From Puia sp963703355 (lineage in GTDB: Bacteria; Bacteroidota; Bacteroidia; Chitinophagales; Chitinophagaceae), in contig OY969813.1 in assembly GCA_963703355.1 (NCBI GenBank), positions 2,542,001-2,606,000 of the forward strand: a stretch of 64,000 bases of DNA, written 5' to 3'. Made by a program: the position numbers and the translations under genes. This document shows, in pieces, positions 1-9,062 of this stretch; positions within the stretch are counted from its first letter, which is position 1; each line of letters starts with the position of its first letter. The notes below the pieces were generated by a model that was not told the origin of the DNA, searched no databases, and was given only the letters and a program-made list of their open reading frames with translations.

Positions 1-1
1 C

Positions 2-166
2 GGGAAAGGCATTCATGACGCGCATCCTTCCGTAAGCGATTTTGTAGAATCCATATTTCAACAGTTGAAAGAAGGAAAAACAGAGCTTACTTTTCAAACC
101 AGTGAGTCCAGAGCAAATGATAATAATAAAGTGATTGCTGAATATTTCAAGAGGTTAAATCCTTAA
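2..166 (+). CDS. C-terminal fragment of a probable short-chain dehydrogenase (DltE-like)
   Basis: The frame is open from the left edge to a TAA and gives about 54 residues ending in YFKRLNP. The segment VSDFVESIFQQLKEG followed by a short strand resembles the tail of DltE-like NAD(P)-dependent SDR proteins, where a 'DFV..I...L..G..E' helix follows the Rossmann core. The catalytic region lies outside the window, so the assignment rests only on the tail and is tentative. It converges with the next gene, whose stop lies about 50 bp away; no clear terminator is visible between them. Confidence 0.5.
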   Translation, partial: GKGIHDAHPSVSDFVESIFQQLKEGKTELTFQTSESRANDNNKVIAEYFKRLNP

Positions 167-215
167 GAATGAAACCAACACCGTATGAATCATCATGCGT
201 TCTACAATTTTTTGA

Positions 216-3200
216 TCACTCTACCGGTTTAAAAGCCGTATTCAACACAACCATCAGCGAAGCACCTGGTTTGGCTTCGGGGTTTTTAAATACCAGATAA
301 ATATCATGCACTCCGTCTATGGGTTTGATGCTAATGAAAGGTGGTTTACCTCCCGGTAGACCGCCGTCACCAATGAACGGGGTTTGCCCCAACAACTCAC
401 CGTCAGGTTTATTTACATGCAATTCTATAATACCTCCGGCTGCATCCAGTTGTGCCTTGGGTGCCATAGCAGTGATTTCTATTCCTGCGATTCCCGTGAG
501 GTCAATTTGTTTCAGGCTGATATAACTTCCGGATTTAGCAGGTATAACTAAATTGGTTCCTCCATAACTCATCTTGGTGGCGTCGACCATTTCATCATAC
601 CTGGAAGGGTTAATCTTTGCGTTGCGCAATGTAAATGTTTCTTCAGATGCAACTCCCGGCAAGCCATTGGCACCACGATCAGTGTAAGAAGCCCGGAAAA
701 TGTAAACACCAACGCCTTTGTCACCCGCAGGTGTAGTTGTAGTATATGACCCCTGCGCAGGTAAGGATTTTACTTTGAGCTTCGGAGTAGAAAGACTCAA
801 AATATATTTGATCATCTCAGCTGCGTCCTGTGTTGAAAGTTGCGGATGTGCTGCCATCGAAACATCACCCCAAACACCCTTGCCTCCGGATATCACTTTC
901 CTCGTAAGTCTTTCCAATGCATTTTTATCATTCTTGTATTTTACAGAAACCGAATAAAATGAGGGGCCAATCGATTTCTTGTATTCCCCATGACACGCTT
1001 TGCAATCATTCAGTGCAATCAGCTTCATCCCTTTTGTATCGATCGTTGCCTCTTCAGCAGTGCGATGCCCCTGCACAATTTCTGTTTTATCGAAACCCTC
1101 TGGTAAATAGTCGATGTTAACTACAATGTCTGACGACTTAATTTTTCCATTATCAGTGGAGCCGTCCTCCCTGTCTTTCACACTTACTTTATAGTTGTAC
1201 GTTTTATTGGGAAAATAAAATGTCTTGTTGGATTTTCCAATGTCAAATGAAACAACGGGTGGTTCGTTGCCTGCAATCAATTCCATGGATTGAACTGAAG
1301 AACCACCTTTGTTGTCTTTAACAGTAAGCGTTGCTTTATAAATACCGGCTTTCGATAACGTAATTTTTGAATCAGCTTGCGGGATGATTCTGTTGTACCC
1401 GTTTTTCGACGTGATCTTCCAAATGTATCTCAATGAATCACCATCAGGATCTGAAGTTCCTGCAGATGCAAGTTTTACGGTAAAGGGTATGGCTCCGCCC
1501 ATTCTGTCTGCATTCATTACAATTTTAGGGTTTCTGTTCCCGCCATTGTATTCAATGCGAATTAATCGCGCATCGTCATTTCCCGTAAACCATCCCGTTC
1601 CATATTCCAACATATATAAATCGCCGTTGTCGGCAAATTCCATATCCATCGGATTACTGAATTTATAACCTGGCATAAATCGTTCCATCGACTGATAGTT
1701 ACCGTCGTTGTCGAGGGTGACCGCCATTACCCATCCCCGCATCCATTCATATATCAATAGTTTACCGTCATAATATTTCGGGAACAAACGATCTGCATGT
1801 TGGAATTCTTCCCTGTGAAATACAGGACCTGCCATCGCACATCTTCCTCCTGCACCAACGAGCGGAAATTCTTTCGACTCAGCATAGGGATACCATATTA
1901 AGGCTTTCTGTGCGGGTGGTAACTGGTTAAGACCCGTGTTATTTGGAGAATTGTTGATGGGATTGTCCGCATCGAATTTCGGTCCTGATGTATTGGTTGC
2001 AAAATTAAAATGATTGTACGCCTGGTTGTCGCCGACAAAATAGGGCCATCCAAAGTTACCCGGTTTTCTTGCCTGACCGATTTCATCCAGCGAAGCAGGT
2101 CCTCTCAGTGAATCGGGAGCATTTGAATCAGGTCCTACATCGCCCCAATAAACAAAACCGGTTTTTTTATCTACTGAAATTCTAAAGGGATTTCTGCTTC
2201 CCATTACAAATATTTCAGGCCTTGTTTTGGCAGTCCCCTTTGGGAAAAGATTACCATCCGGAATGCTGTATGATCCGTCGGGAGTTGGTGTTATTCGTAA
2301 AATTTTCCCTCTCAGATCGTTTGTATTTGCAGCGGATTTTTGTGCATCCCATGGTGATCTTCCTTCACGCTCATCAATGGGCGCATAGGTAGTGGCCCGG
2401 GGACTCGTATTGTCGCCAGTGGATAAAAACAGATTGCCCTGTGCATCGAATGCAATCGATCCTCCTGTATGACAGCATTGTTCACGTTGTGTTACCACTT
2501 CGAGGAGTTGCTTCTTTGAATTGAGATCGAGCACGTCGCCATTCAGTGTGTACCTGGTTAATATATTTTCTGATTTAACAGGATCTGAATAGTATAAATA
2601 AATCCAATGATTGGTAGCAAAATTCGGATCCTTGTTCAGTCCCAGTAAACCATCTTCAGCCTCCGACACTTTACCATCTTTGTCTTTGTATTTTGTACTG
2701 ACAGCAATCGTAGCAATCGTTTTTAATTGCCTGGTTTTAATATTGTATAGCCTCACTGCACCATGCCGTTCTATAAATAAAACACGACCGTCGTTCAACA
2801 CACTCAACTCCATCGGTTCATTTAATTTCTCAGCGAGAATTACTTTAGAAAAACGATTTTCCTCGGGTTTCGATTTCGAATAGTCGAGTGGCGTCGGTGT
2901 TTCACCTCCTGCAGCATAGAGCAATCCTGCCCAGACATGATTCAGAAAAAGAGGTTCAGAAAATGATTCATCAGTATGTCCCATGTTGGTATAAAAAGAA
3001 CGACCACCGTCGTAGTCGTGGTACCAGCTCATCGGATGGTTGTCGCCATTCTTTCCACCCTTATAGGATTTTTCATCAATTTTTATCAGCACATGAATGG
3101 AAGGATCGATTTGTTTGAAATTATAAAATTCATCCTTGCGTTGAAAGCTATCGGGCATGTTTTTAGTGGCAAAGCTGTTTTTGTCGACCACATAATAAGT

Positions 3201-3653
3201 TCCCTGCTGAATATTGTTTGGATTGGGATGATCCAGAAACCAGGCACCTACTAGTTTTCCATACCAGGGCCAGTCGTATTCACAGTCAGCCGCTGCATGT
3301 ATTCCTAAAAAACCTCCACCTGCTTCAATGTACCTTTCAAATTCCTGTTGCTGCGAGTCGTTTAATACATCTCCTGTAGTGCTGAGAAAAACCACTGCAT
3401 TGTATTTCTTCAAATTTGCCATGGTGAATTTTGTGGCATCCTCCGTGAAGTCAACAGTAAATCCTTTCTCCGAAGCCATTTTCGCAAAAGCGACCTTGCC
3501 TGCCTCGATAGATGCATGACGGAATCCTTCTGTTTTCGAAAATACCAGGATATGCAATTGTTGAACGCTTGTTTGCCTGAAAGCAAAAACCAGTATAAGT
3601 AGCAGGGCGCCCAATACAGTTATGCATCTCTTAATCAGATCGATACTTTTCAT
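216..3653 (-). CDS. Secreted ThuA / sorbosone-dehydrogenase / PKD / cytochrome c / carbohydrate-binding fusion protein
   Basis: A 1145-residue exported protein, with an N-terminal hydrophobic segment at about residues 8-25. Domains in order: ThuA-like glutamine-amidotransferase fold (about 33-250, with GGFLGIHAAAD); a six-bladed PQQ-type glucose/sorbosone dehydrogenase propeller (about 270-705, with EDGLLGL and HTGGSIAFD); a PKD domain (about 715-795, with SDPDGDSLRYIW); a c-type cytochrome with C884-x-x-C887-H888; and a C-terminal beta-sandwich (about 1000-1140) resembling a CBM6-like module. Homologous fusions are common in Bacteroidota and are thought to act on sugars in the periplasm or at the cell surface, passing electrons to the attached heme. 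The natural substrate is unknown. The gene follows the isomerase gene upstream on the same strand by 37 bp, so the two are probably co-transcribed. Confidence 0.9.
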   Translation of the reverse strand: MKSIDLIKRCITVLGALLLILVFAFRQTSVQQLHILVFSKTEGFRHASIEAGKVAFAKMASEKGFTVDFTEDATKFTMANLKKYNAVVFLSTTGDVLNDSQQQEFERYIEAGGGFLGIHAAADCEYDWPWYGKLVGAWFLDHPNPNNIQQGTYYVVDKNSFATKNMPDSFQRKDEFYNFKQIDPSIHVLIKIDEKSYKGGKNGDNHPMSWYHDYDGGRSFYTNMGHTDESFSEPLFLNHVWAGLLYAAGGETPTPLDYSKSKPEENRFSKVILAEKLNEPMELSVLNDGRVLFIERHGAVRLYNIKTRQLKTIATIAVSTKYKDKDGKVSEAEDGLLGLNKDPNFATNHWIYLYYSDPVKSENILTRYTLNGDVLDLNSKKQLLEVVTQREQCCHTGGSIAFDAQGNLFLSTGDNTSPRATTYAPIDEREGRSPWDAQKSAANTNDLRGKILRITPTPDGSYSIPDGNLFPKGTAKTRPEIFVMGSRNPFRISVDKKTGFVYWGDVGPDSNAPDSLRGPASLDEIGQARKPGNFGWPYFVGDNQAYNHFNFATNTSGPKFDADNPINNSPNNTGLNQLPPAQKALIWYPYAESKEFPLVGAGGRCAMAGPVFHREEFQHADRLFPKYYDGKLLIYEWMRGWVMAVTLDNDGNYQSMERFMPGYKFSNPMDMEFADNGDLYMLEYGTGWFTGNDDARLIRIEYNGGNRNPKIVMNADRMGGAIPFTVKLASAGTSDPDGDSLRYIWKITSKNGYNRIIPQADSKITLSKAGIYKATLTVKDNKGGSSVQSMELIAGNEPPVVSFDIGKSNKTFYFPNKTYNYKVSVKDREDGSTDNGKIKSSDIVVNIDYLPEGFDKTEIVQGHRTAEEATIDTKGMKLIALNDCKACHGEYKKSIGPSFYSVSVKYKNDKNALERLTRKVISGGKGVWGDVSMAAHPQLSTQDAAEMIKYILSLSTPKLKVKSLPAQGSYTTTTPAGDKGVGVYIFRASYTDRGANGLPGVASEETFTLRNAKINPSRYDEMVDATKMSYGGTNLVIPAKSGSYISLKQIDLTGIAGIEITAMAPKAQLDAAGGIIELHVNKPDGELLGQTPFIGDGGLPGGKPPFISIKPIDGVHDIYLVFKNPEAKPGASLMVVLNTAFKPVE

Positions 3654-3690
3654 GTTCCTATATTATTTTCAGTAAATCTTTTTATATCCA

Positions 3691-4584
3691 TCACCTGGTT
3701 AATCCCAACGTTTTGTTGTAATACTTTACAGTTTGAATAACAGAAGCAAGATTGCTTGGTTTATCCTGTGCGTCCCGTTCAATATAAATGTAACCATCGA
3801 AATGTTGTCTCTCCAATTCTTTAAACACAGCCGGAAAATCAACGATACCTGTTCCTACCGGTACATCCTGAAGCTTCGGATTGTTGGCAGCAGCAATGTC
3901 TTTGAGATGAATGGATATAATATGTCCTTCCAGTTTTTTGAGTGATTCAACTGCATCAAGACCACTTTTTGGCCAATGGCCAAGGTCCGCACATACGCCA
4001 AAGTTGGGATGATTTTTAATGGCTGCGAGTACCGTATCGGGACTCCAGTAACGGCTCATCCCTCTCCAGTGGTTATGAATGGCAACTTTTAATCCATACA
4101 CACCTGCGAGACTATCAATCGCATCCCACATGTTGATATTGGGTTCGGCGGTCACAAATTTTACATTTAATTCTTTCGCCAGTTTAAATTGTTTATTCCA
4201 GGCCTCTACAGTGCTTCCGCCCGCCAGGTAAATGGACTCCATTTTTAATCCATGTGATGCAATCATAGCTCTTACCCGCTTAATTCCTTCAGCAGAAAGC
4301 TGACCAAACGACGAGTCTTTAAAATCCGGTCCTGCATTTCCAAAGCTAAATCCCTCTACATATTTTAACCCCGCACTGTCAGCTTTCGCCAATTGTCCAG
4401 GCAGGGAAACTTCGTGAAAACTATATAAGGCAACACCCAGTTTCCATGTTTCCGGAGGATAAACGTCATGTTGTTTTTTGATGACGGGATGTTTATCTGA
4501 TGATGGCGGAATCGCATTTCCTGTAGCAAGAGCCTGCTGCAAAAACAGCGGCAACGAAAGAAGAAGAATGAACAATTTTCTCAT
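3691..4584 (-). CDS. Exported sugar phosphate isomerase/epimerase-like TIM-barrel protein
   Basis: A xylose-isomerase-like TIM barrel (AP endonuclease 2 superfamily). I chose the ATG at 4584 because it begins a clear signal peptide (MRKLFILLLSLPLFLQQALA); an upstream ATG 42 bp away would bury it. Barrel motifs include LGVALYSFHE, VTAEPNIN, AIHNHW, VCADLGHW, ISIHLKD and YIYIERD, which place Glu, Asp and His residues where this superfamily binds a divalent metal. The reaction is probably isomerisation, epimerisation or keto-sugar chemistry on a free sugar in the periplasm, but the substrate cannot be read from sequence. It is the first gene of a two-gene unit with the ThuA/dehydrogenase fusion. 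Confidence 0.85.
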   Translation of the reverse strand: MRKLFILLLSLPLFLQQALATGNAIPPSSDKHPVIKKQHDVYPPETWKLGVALYSFHEVSLPGQLAKADSAGLKYVEGFSFGNAGPDFKDSSFGQLSAEGIKRVRAMIASHGLKMESIYLAGGSTVEAWNKQFKLAKELNVKFVTAEPNINMWDAIDSLAGVYGLKVAIHNHWRGMSRYWSPDTVLAAIKNHPNFGVCADLGHWPKSGLDAVESLKKLEGHIISIHLKDIAAANNPKLQDVPVGTGIVDFPAVFKELERQHFDGYIYIERDAQDKPSNLASVIQTVKYYNKTLGLTR

Positions 4585-4695
4585 GATGGCTTTTTTGTCG
4601 TTCGTTAGTTTCAAAATGCTTGTCAAAAACAGTTTTTATCCAACTAATGTAGCCCATTTTCTTAAGTATATTGAGGGTCAAAACACATTAAAAAT

Positions 4696-5109
4696 ATGAA
4701 CCAGCAAATAATACCCATGTTATCTTACGAAAAAGGTGCTGAAATGATGGATTGGCTTTGCCATGCGTTTGGGTTTACAGAAAAAACAAAATGGTTGGAC
4801 GACAGCGGCAGACTTACACATGGTGAGATAGCTATGGGTGACAGCATCATTATGCTGGCCAGTCCTTCTGCTGATTACAAAAGCCCTGTCAGTCTCCGGA
4901 AGATTTCAGATGTTGCTGCGAAAATGTATCACACTCCTTATATAATAAACGGGGTATTGGTCTATGTGAGTAATATTGAAAATCATTTTCAGAACGCAAA
5001 GACGTACGGTGCAACAATACTTTCCGCAATTGAAACCGGCGGACCCGGCACAAGATATAGAACAGAGGATCCGGAGGGTCAGCGCTGGATGTTTATGGAA
5101 CGCGAATAA
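4696..5109 (+). CDS. VOC-family (glyoxalase/bleomycin-resistance-like) protein
   Basis: 137 residues with the PhnB/glyoxalase-like vicinal-oxygen-chelate pattern: a 'MLSYEKGAEMMDWLCHAFGF' opening helix, HGEIAMGDSIIML strand pair, and a C-terminal DPEGQRWMFME strand typical of the fold. VOC proteins include glyoxalases, dioxygenases and antibiotic-binding proteins; nothing here decides among them. The gene is divergent from the isomerase gene, and its 3' end overlaps the convergent propeller gene by 17 bp. Confidence 0.8.
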   Translation: MNQQIIPMLSYEKGAEMMDWLCHAFGFTEKTKWLDDSGRLTHGEIAMGDSIIMLASPSADYKSPVSLRKISDVAAKMYHTPYIINGVLVYVSNIENHFQNAKTYGATILSAIETGGPGTRYRTEDPEGQRWMFMERE

Positions 5110-6094
5110 ATTTTTGAACTTTATCTCCCAGAATATCACCCACATAAATAGCTCCTTCGTTATCTACTGAAACATCGTGGTATCGACAAACAGGCCCTTT
5201 ATATGATCCCGACCTGCCAAATTGCGCAATTAATTTCCCGTCTGTATCAAACTCAAGGATATTTGATCCTTTCGGTATTGAATTCAAAAGAATGAGATAA
5301 TCAACAGCGATTAAATGCTGATTGCCCTGATCGACCGTCACTGAATACAAATTCTCAAATGATTTGTCTTTCCACTCTCTGAGGAACTTTCCTTTCGCGT
5401 CAAATTCCTGAATGCGATTGTTTTGCCGATCCGCTACATACACATTCCCTTTTGCGTCCAAATCAATTGCATGCGGTATGATAAACTCGCCCGGCTTATT
5501 TCCTTTCTTTCCCCATTCAAAGAGATATTTCCCGGATTTTGAAAATTTTACTACCCTGCTGTTACGGTAACCATCGCTTACATAAAAAGAACCATCTGCC
5601 GCAACAGCAACATCTGTGGGCCGGTTGAAATGTAAAGAATCATTTCCTGCCACTTTTGCTTCTCCCAGCTTCATCAGTAATTTTCCTTCATGACTGAATT
5701 TAAATATCTGATGTAATCCCACATCGGTTACCCAAATATTGTTATCTCTGTCAACGGTAAGCCCGTGCGGCATGATGAAAAGATTGGCTCCCCAACTGGT
5801 TAATATTTTTCCGGTTTCCCTGTCGAGCATTAAGATGGTATTCGCGGAAATCAATGAGTCTGGAAACTCTTCTTCCAACACTTTCCATCTCCTGCCGGGT
5901 CTGTGAAAGACAAAAATATGCTGACTGGTATCAATACCAATTCCTCCTGGCTGGCTTAGTGTATACCCATCCGGCAATTGAGGCCAGTCTTTTACTAATG
6001 CATACTTCGGTACGCCCGTCCCATTTTTCTGAACCTGAGACGATCCTGTTTGTGAAACACAAATAAAAAAGAGCAGCGTACATATTATTTTCAA
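5093..6094 (-). CDS. Secreted NHL-repeat six-bladed beta-propeller protein
   Basis: 333 residues with an N-terminal signal peptide (MKIICTLLFFICVSQTGSSQ). It carries repeated NHL-type blades: 'GLTVDRDNNIWVTDVGLHQI', 'DVAVAADGSFYVSDGYRNSR', 'AIDLDAKGNVYVADRQNNRI', 'VSVDNEGAIYVGDILGDKV'. The pattern of asparagine/arginine-rich blade ends also resembles peptidyl-alpha-hydroxyglycine alpha-amidating-lyase-like proteins, but enzymatic activity is not evident. The propeller probably binds a ligand or another protein in the periplasm. Its stop codon lies inside the end of the convergent VOC gene. Confidence 0.85.
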   Translation of the reverse strand: MKIICTLLFFICVSQTGSSQVQKNGTGVPKYALVKDWPQLPDGYTLSQPGGIGIDTSQHIFVFHRPGRRWKVLEEEFPDSLISANTILMLDRETGKILTSWGANLFIMPHGLTVDRDNNIWVTDVGLHQIFKFSHEGKLLMKLGEAKVAGNDSLHFNRPTDVAVAADGSFYVSDGYRNSRVVKFSKSGKYLFEWGKKGNKPGEFIIPHAIDLDAKGNVYVADRQNNRIQEFDAKGKFLREWKDKSFENLYSVTVDQGNQHLIAVDYLILLNSIPKGSNILEFDTDGKLIAQFGRSGSYKGPVCRYHDVSVDNEGAIYVGDILGDKVQKFIRVP

Positions 6095-6199
6095 ACAGGT
6101 TTATTTAAAAAGTTATTACTAATATAAGTGTATAATACTGCTTAGCTATATATTTATATAAGTTAGGCACTGAAAACATATTAAACTTTTTAAGTATAG

Positions 6200-8812
6200 A
6201 TGAGCAATGCTGAAAATGAGCGGTTGTCGCAGTCGTCGAATAACAGGAATTGGAAAAAGTGGGGACCGTACGTTTCTGAACGGCAATGGGGAACCATAAG
6301 AGAAGATTATAGTCCTGAGGGAAATGCCTGGAATTTTGTCAATCATGATCTTGCCCGTAGTTATGCCTATCGGTGGGGGGAAGAAGGGATCGCCGGTTTT
6401 TGCGACAGCGATCAGATACTTTGTCTTGCGCCTGCATTCTGGAACGGGAATGATTCCATATTAAAAGAACGTCTTTTTGGATTGACCAATGGCGAAGGCA
6501 ATCACGGTGAAGACGTGAAGGAACTTTATTTTCATCTGGATTCATCCCCCACTCATTCCTATTGCAAGTATTTATATAAATATCCGCAGGCTTCATTTCC
6601 CTATATTGAATTACTGCACAAAAATAAAAAGAGCCGTCTGGCTCCTGAATTTGAATTGCTCGATACAGACGTGTTCAATGAGAATCGGTATTTCGACTGT
6701 TACATTGAATATGCAAAAGCAGAGATCAATGATATACTGATGAAAATTACTGTGTATAACAGGGGACCTGAGGCTTCAACCATTCATGTGCTACCTCACC
6801 TCTGGTTTCGTAATTTCTGGAAACACAATGCCCGATTCAACAAACCCGAGATCACCTCGGTATCGACAAATACGCTACAGACAAAATCATCGCGCAACGG
6901 AAGTTTTTTTCTCTATCATCAGGGTGGCGAGCAATTGTTCTGCGATAACGAAACAAACAATCAACGGATGTATAATCGTCCGAATGATTCACGATTTGTA
7001 AAAGACGGTATCAACAATTATATCGTAAACAACGAGAATACGGTCAATATAAAAAAACAGGGAACAAAAGCTGCTATCTGGTTAAAAGAAAGAATCCCGG
7101 CAGGCGGATCAAAGACATTCAAAGTACGATTAAGCAAAGCAGAAATAGAGGATCCCTGGAACGACTTCGAAAACATATTAATCAGGCGCAAGTCAGACAC
7201 AGACAACTACTATGATCAGCTTGCTCCAAAAAATTTATCAAAAGAACATAAAGCATTACTCCGCAGTTCCTCCAGTGGATTACTCTGGACCAAACAGTTT
7301 TATTATCTCGACGTATTCAAGTGGTTATTCGGGGAGCCGAATGAAACCCCACCCAATAGAATTTATAAGAGAAATTACGACTGGCAACATCTTACCTGCA
7401 GGAATATTATTTCGATGCCCGACAAATGGGAATATCCATGGTTCGCTGCCTGGGACCTCGCTTTTCATGCTTCCACGTTTGTACATATTGATCCTGATTT
7501 TGCCAAGCAGCAGTTACTTGTGGTGCTTCGCGAATATTATATGCATCCCAATGGTCAGATTCCCGCATATGAGTGGAATTTCAGCGATGTGAATCCACCG
7601 GTGCATGCCTGGGGAGTATGGTATGTATTTGAAGAAGACAGAAAAAAAACAGGTGTTGCTGACTGGGACTTTCTTGAAAGGGCCTTTCAGAAATTACTCA
7701 TGAATTTCACCTGGTGGGTGAATCAAAAAGATGCCAATGGAACGGATATATTCGAAGGAGGATTTTTAGGTCTGGATAATATTGGAGTATTCGACAGGAA
7801 TCACATGCCTCCGGGCATTAAAAAATTACAACAGGCCGATGCCACCAGCTGGATGGCCATGTATTCTATCAATATGTTGCGCATTTCCCTGGAGCTTGCG
7901 CAACATAATATCGCCTACGAAGAATCAGCAGCCAAGTTCTTCCGCCATTTTCTGAATATCGGATGGGCGATGCATCATATCGGAAAGAAAGATATAAATC
8001 TGTGGGACGAACAGGATTCATTTTATTATGATGCCATTCAATTTGAAAATGGAAAAAGCGAGCGCCTGAGAATACGTTCTATTGTGGGAATCATACCCTT
8101 ACTGGCTGTGGAAATAATGAACAGCAAAGTGTTTGAACATCTGGGACAGTTTAATACGAGACTGGAAGTGATAAAACTAACCAGACCGGATCTTACTAGA
8201 ATCATCTCGGATATCGAACATAAGAATAAGGATGGAAATTATTTATTCGCCATTTTAGTAGATGATAGGTTGGAAAGCCTGTTAAAAAGACTTTTAGATG
8301 AGGCAGAGTTTTTGTCAGATTATGGCATTCGTTCACTCTCGAGAATTCACAAGGATCAGCCTTATGTTTTTGGATATCAGGAATCGAATTATTCCATTCA
8401 ATATGAACCGGGGGAAAGTTCGAGTAGCATGTTTGGGGGTAACTCAAATTGGCGTGGACCCATTTGGTTGCCGTTGAACTACCTGATTATTCACTCTCTT
8501 AGAAAATACTACGAGTATTATGGTGATAAGTTTATGTTCGAATTTCCTGCAGGCTCAGGCGAAAAACTAACACTGAAACAAATTGCCAATCAGCTAACGA
8601 GAAGAATTCTGAAGATATTTGAAAAAAATGACGAAGGCCAATTTCAATATCATGCCAGTCATCATACCCATTGGTCTAAGGAAAATTTCAAGGACCATCA
8701 TCTGTTCTATGAATTTTTTCATGGAGACACAGGTCAGGGCCTCGGGGCTTCTCACCAAACCGGCTGGACAGCATTGATTGTTAATTTGCTGTTGGAGTTG
8801 GACGAAGATTAA
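6200..8812 (+). CDS. GH63-type (MGH1-like) alpha-glucosidase family protein
   Basis: 870 residues, no signal peptide. The N-terminal part (KKWGPYVSERQWGTIREDYS, then HDLARSYAYRWGEEGIAGFCD) and the (alpha/alpha)6 barrel segments GFLGLDNIGVFDRN, QADATSWMAMYSINML and NWRGPIWLPLNYLI are characteristic of bacterial proteins related to GH63 mannosyl-oligosaccharide glucosidase. The conserved acidic residues in GFLGLDN and the C-terminal QTGWTALI segment match the family layout. The expected role is hydrolysis or remodelling of a glucose-containing oligosaccharide in the cytoplasm; the exact substrate is not evident. It is divergent from the propeller gene and stands alone. Confidence 0.88.
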   Translation: MSNAENERLSQSSNNRNWKKWGPYVSERQWGTIREDYSPEGNAWNFVNHDLARSYAYRWGEEGIAGFCDSDQILCLAPAFWNGNDSILKERLFGLTNGEGNHGEDVKELYFHLDSSPTHSYCKYLYKYPQASFPYIELLHKNKKSRLAPEFELLDTDVFNENRYFDCYIEYAKAEINDILMKITVYNRGPEASTIHVLPHLWFRNFWKHNARFNKPEITSVSTNTLQTKSSRNGSFFLYHQGGEQLFCDNETNNQRMYNRPNDSRFVKDGINNYIVNNENTVNIKKQGTKAAIWLKERIPAGGSKTFKVRLSKAEIEDPWNDFENILIRRKSDTDNYYDQLAPKNLSKEHKALLRSSSSGLLWTKQFYYLDVFKWLFGEPNETPPNRIYKRNYDWQHLTCRNIISMPDKWEYPWFAAWDLAFHASTFVHIDPDFAKQQLLVVLREYYMHPNGQIPAYEWNFSDVNPPVHAWGVWYVFEEDRKKTGVADWDFLERAFQKLLMNFTWWVNQKDANGTDIFEGGFLGLDNIGVFDRNHMPPGIKKLQQADATSWMAMYSINMLRISLELAQHNIAYEESAAKFFRHFLNIGWAMHHIGKKDINLWDEQDSFYYDAIQFENGKSERLRIRSIVGIIPLLAVEIMNSKVFEHLGQFNTRLEVIKLTRPDLTRIISDIEHKNKDGNYLFAILVDDRLESLLKRLLDEAEFLSDYGIRSLSRIHKDQPYVFGYQESNYSIQYEPGESSSSMFGGNSNWRGPIWLPLNYLIIHSLRKYYEYYGDKFMFEFPAGSGEKLTLKQIANQLTRRILKIFEKNDEGQFQYHASHHTHWSKENFKDHHLFYEFFHGDTGQGLGASHQTGWTALIVNLLLELDED

Positions 8813-8851
8813 AGGCAAAATCACTATGACATCCCTTTCAAATGGTTTCTG

Positions 8852-9049
8852 TTAATTTCGTTGCAGTGGATCAAAGCTAACTAAAACCTTCTTTTGTTTT
8901 TCGTCGTACACAAGGATCTTACCATTTTTTACAAGTACATCATCCGTATAATAAATAGAATCCACCTTTCCCTTTTTATCGGTCATTATCTACGAACATA
9001 ATAAACCCGCCTTTAAAGATTCAGGAAATTCATAAACTGCAGATTCCGC
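8852..9049 (-). pseudogene. Short decayed reading frame downstream of the FtsX-type permease
   Basis: On the minus strand an ATG at 8986 opens a 44-residue frame (MTDKKGKVDSIYYTDDVLVK, then NGKILVYDEKQKKVLVSFDP). The same frame continues upstream of that ATG for 19 more codons (AESAVYEFPESLKAGLLCS) across a single TAG at 8990-8992. The text reads like protein-coding sequence on both sides of the stop, which suggests the tail of a decayed gene. It could instead be a genuine 44-residue peptide. I recognise no family. It starts 14 bp after the stop of the permease gene. Confidence 0.3.
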
Positions 9050-9062
9050 TTATCACAATCTC

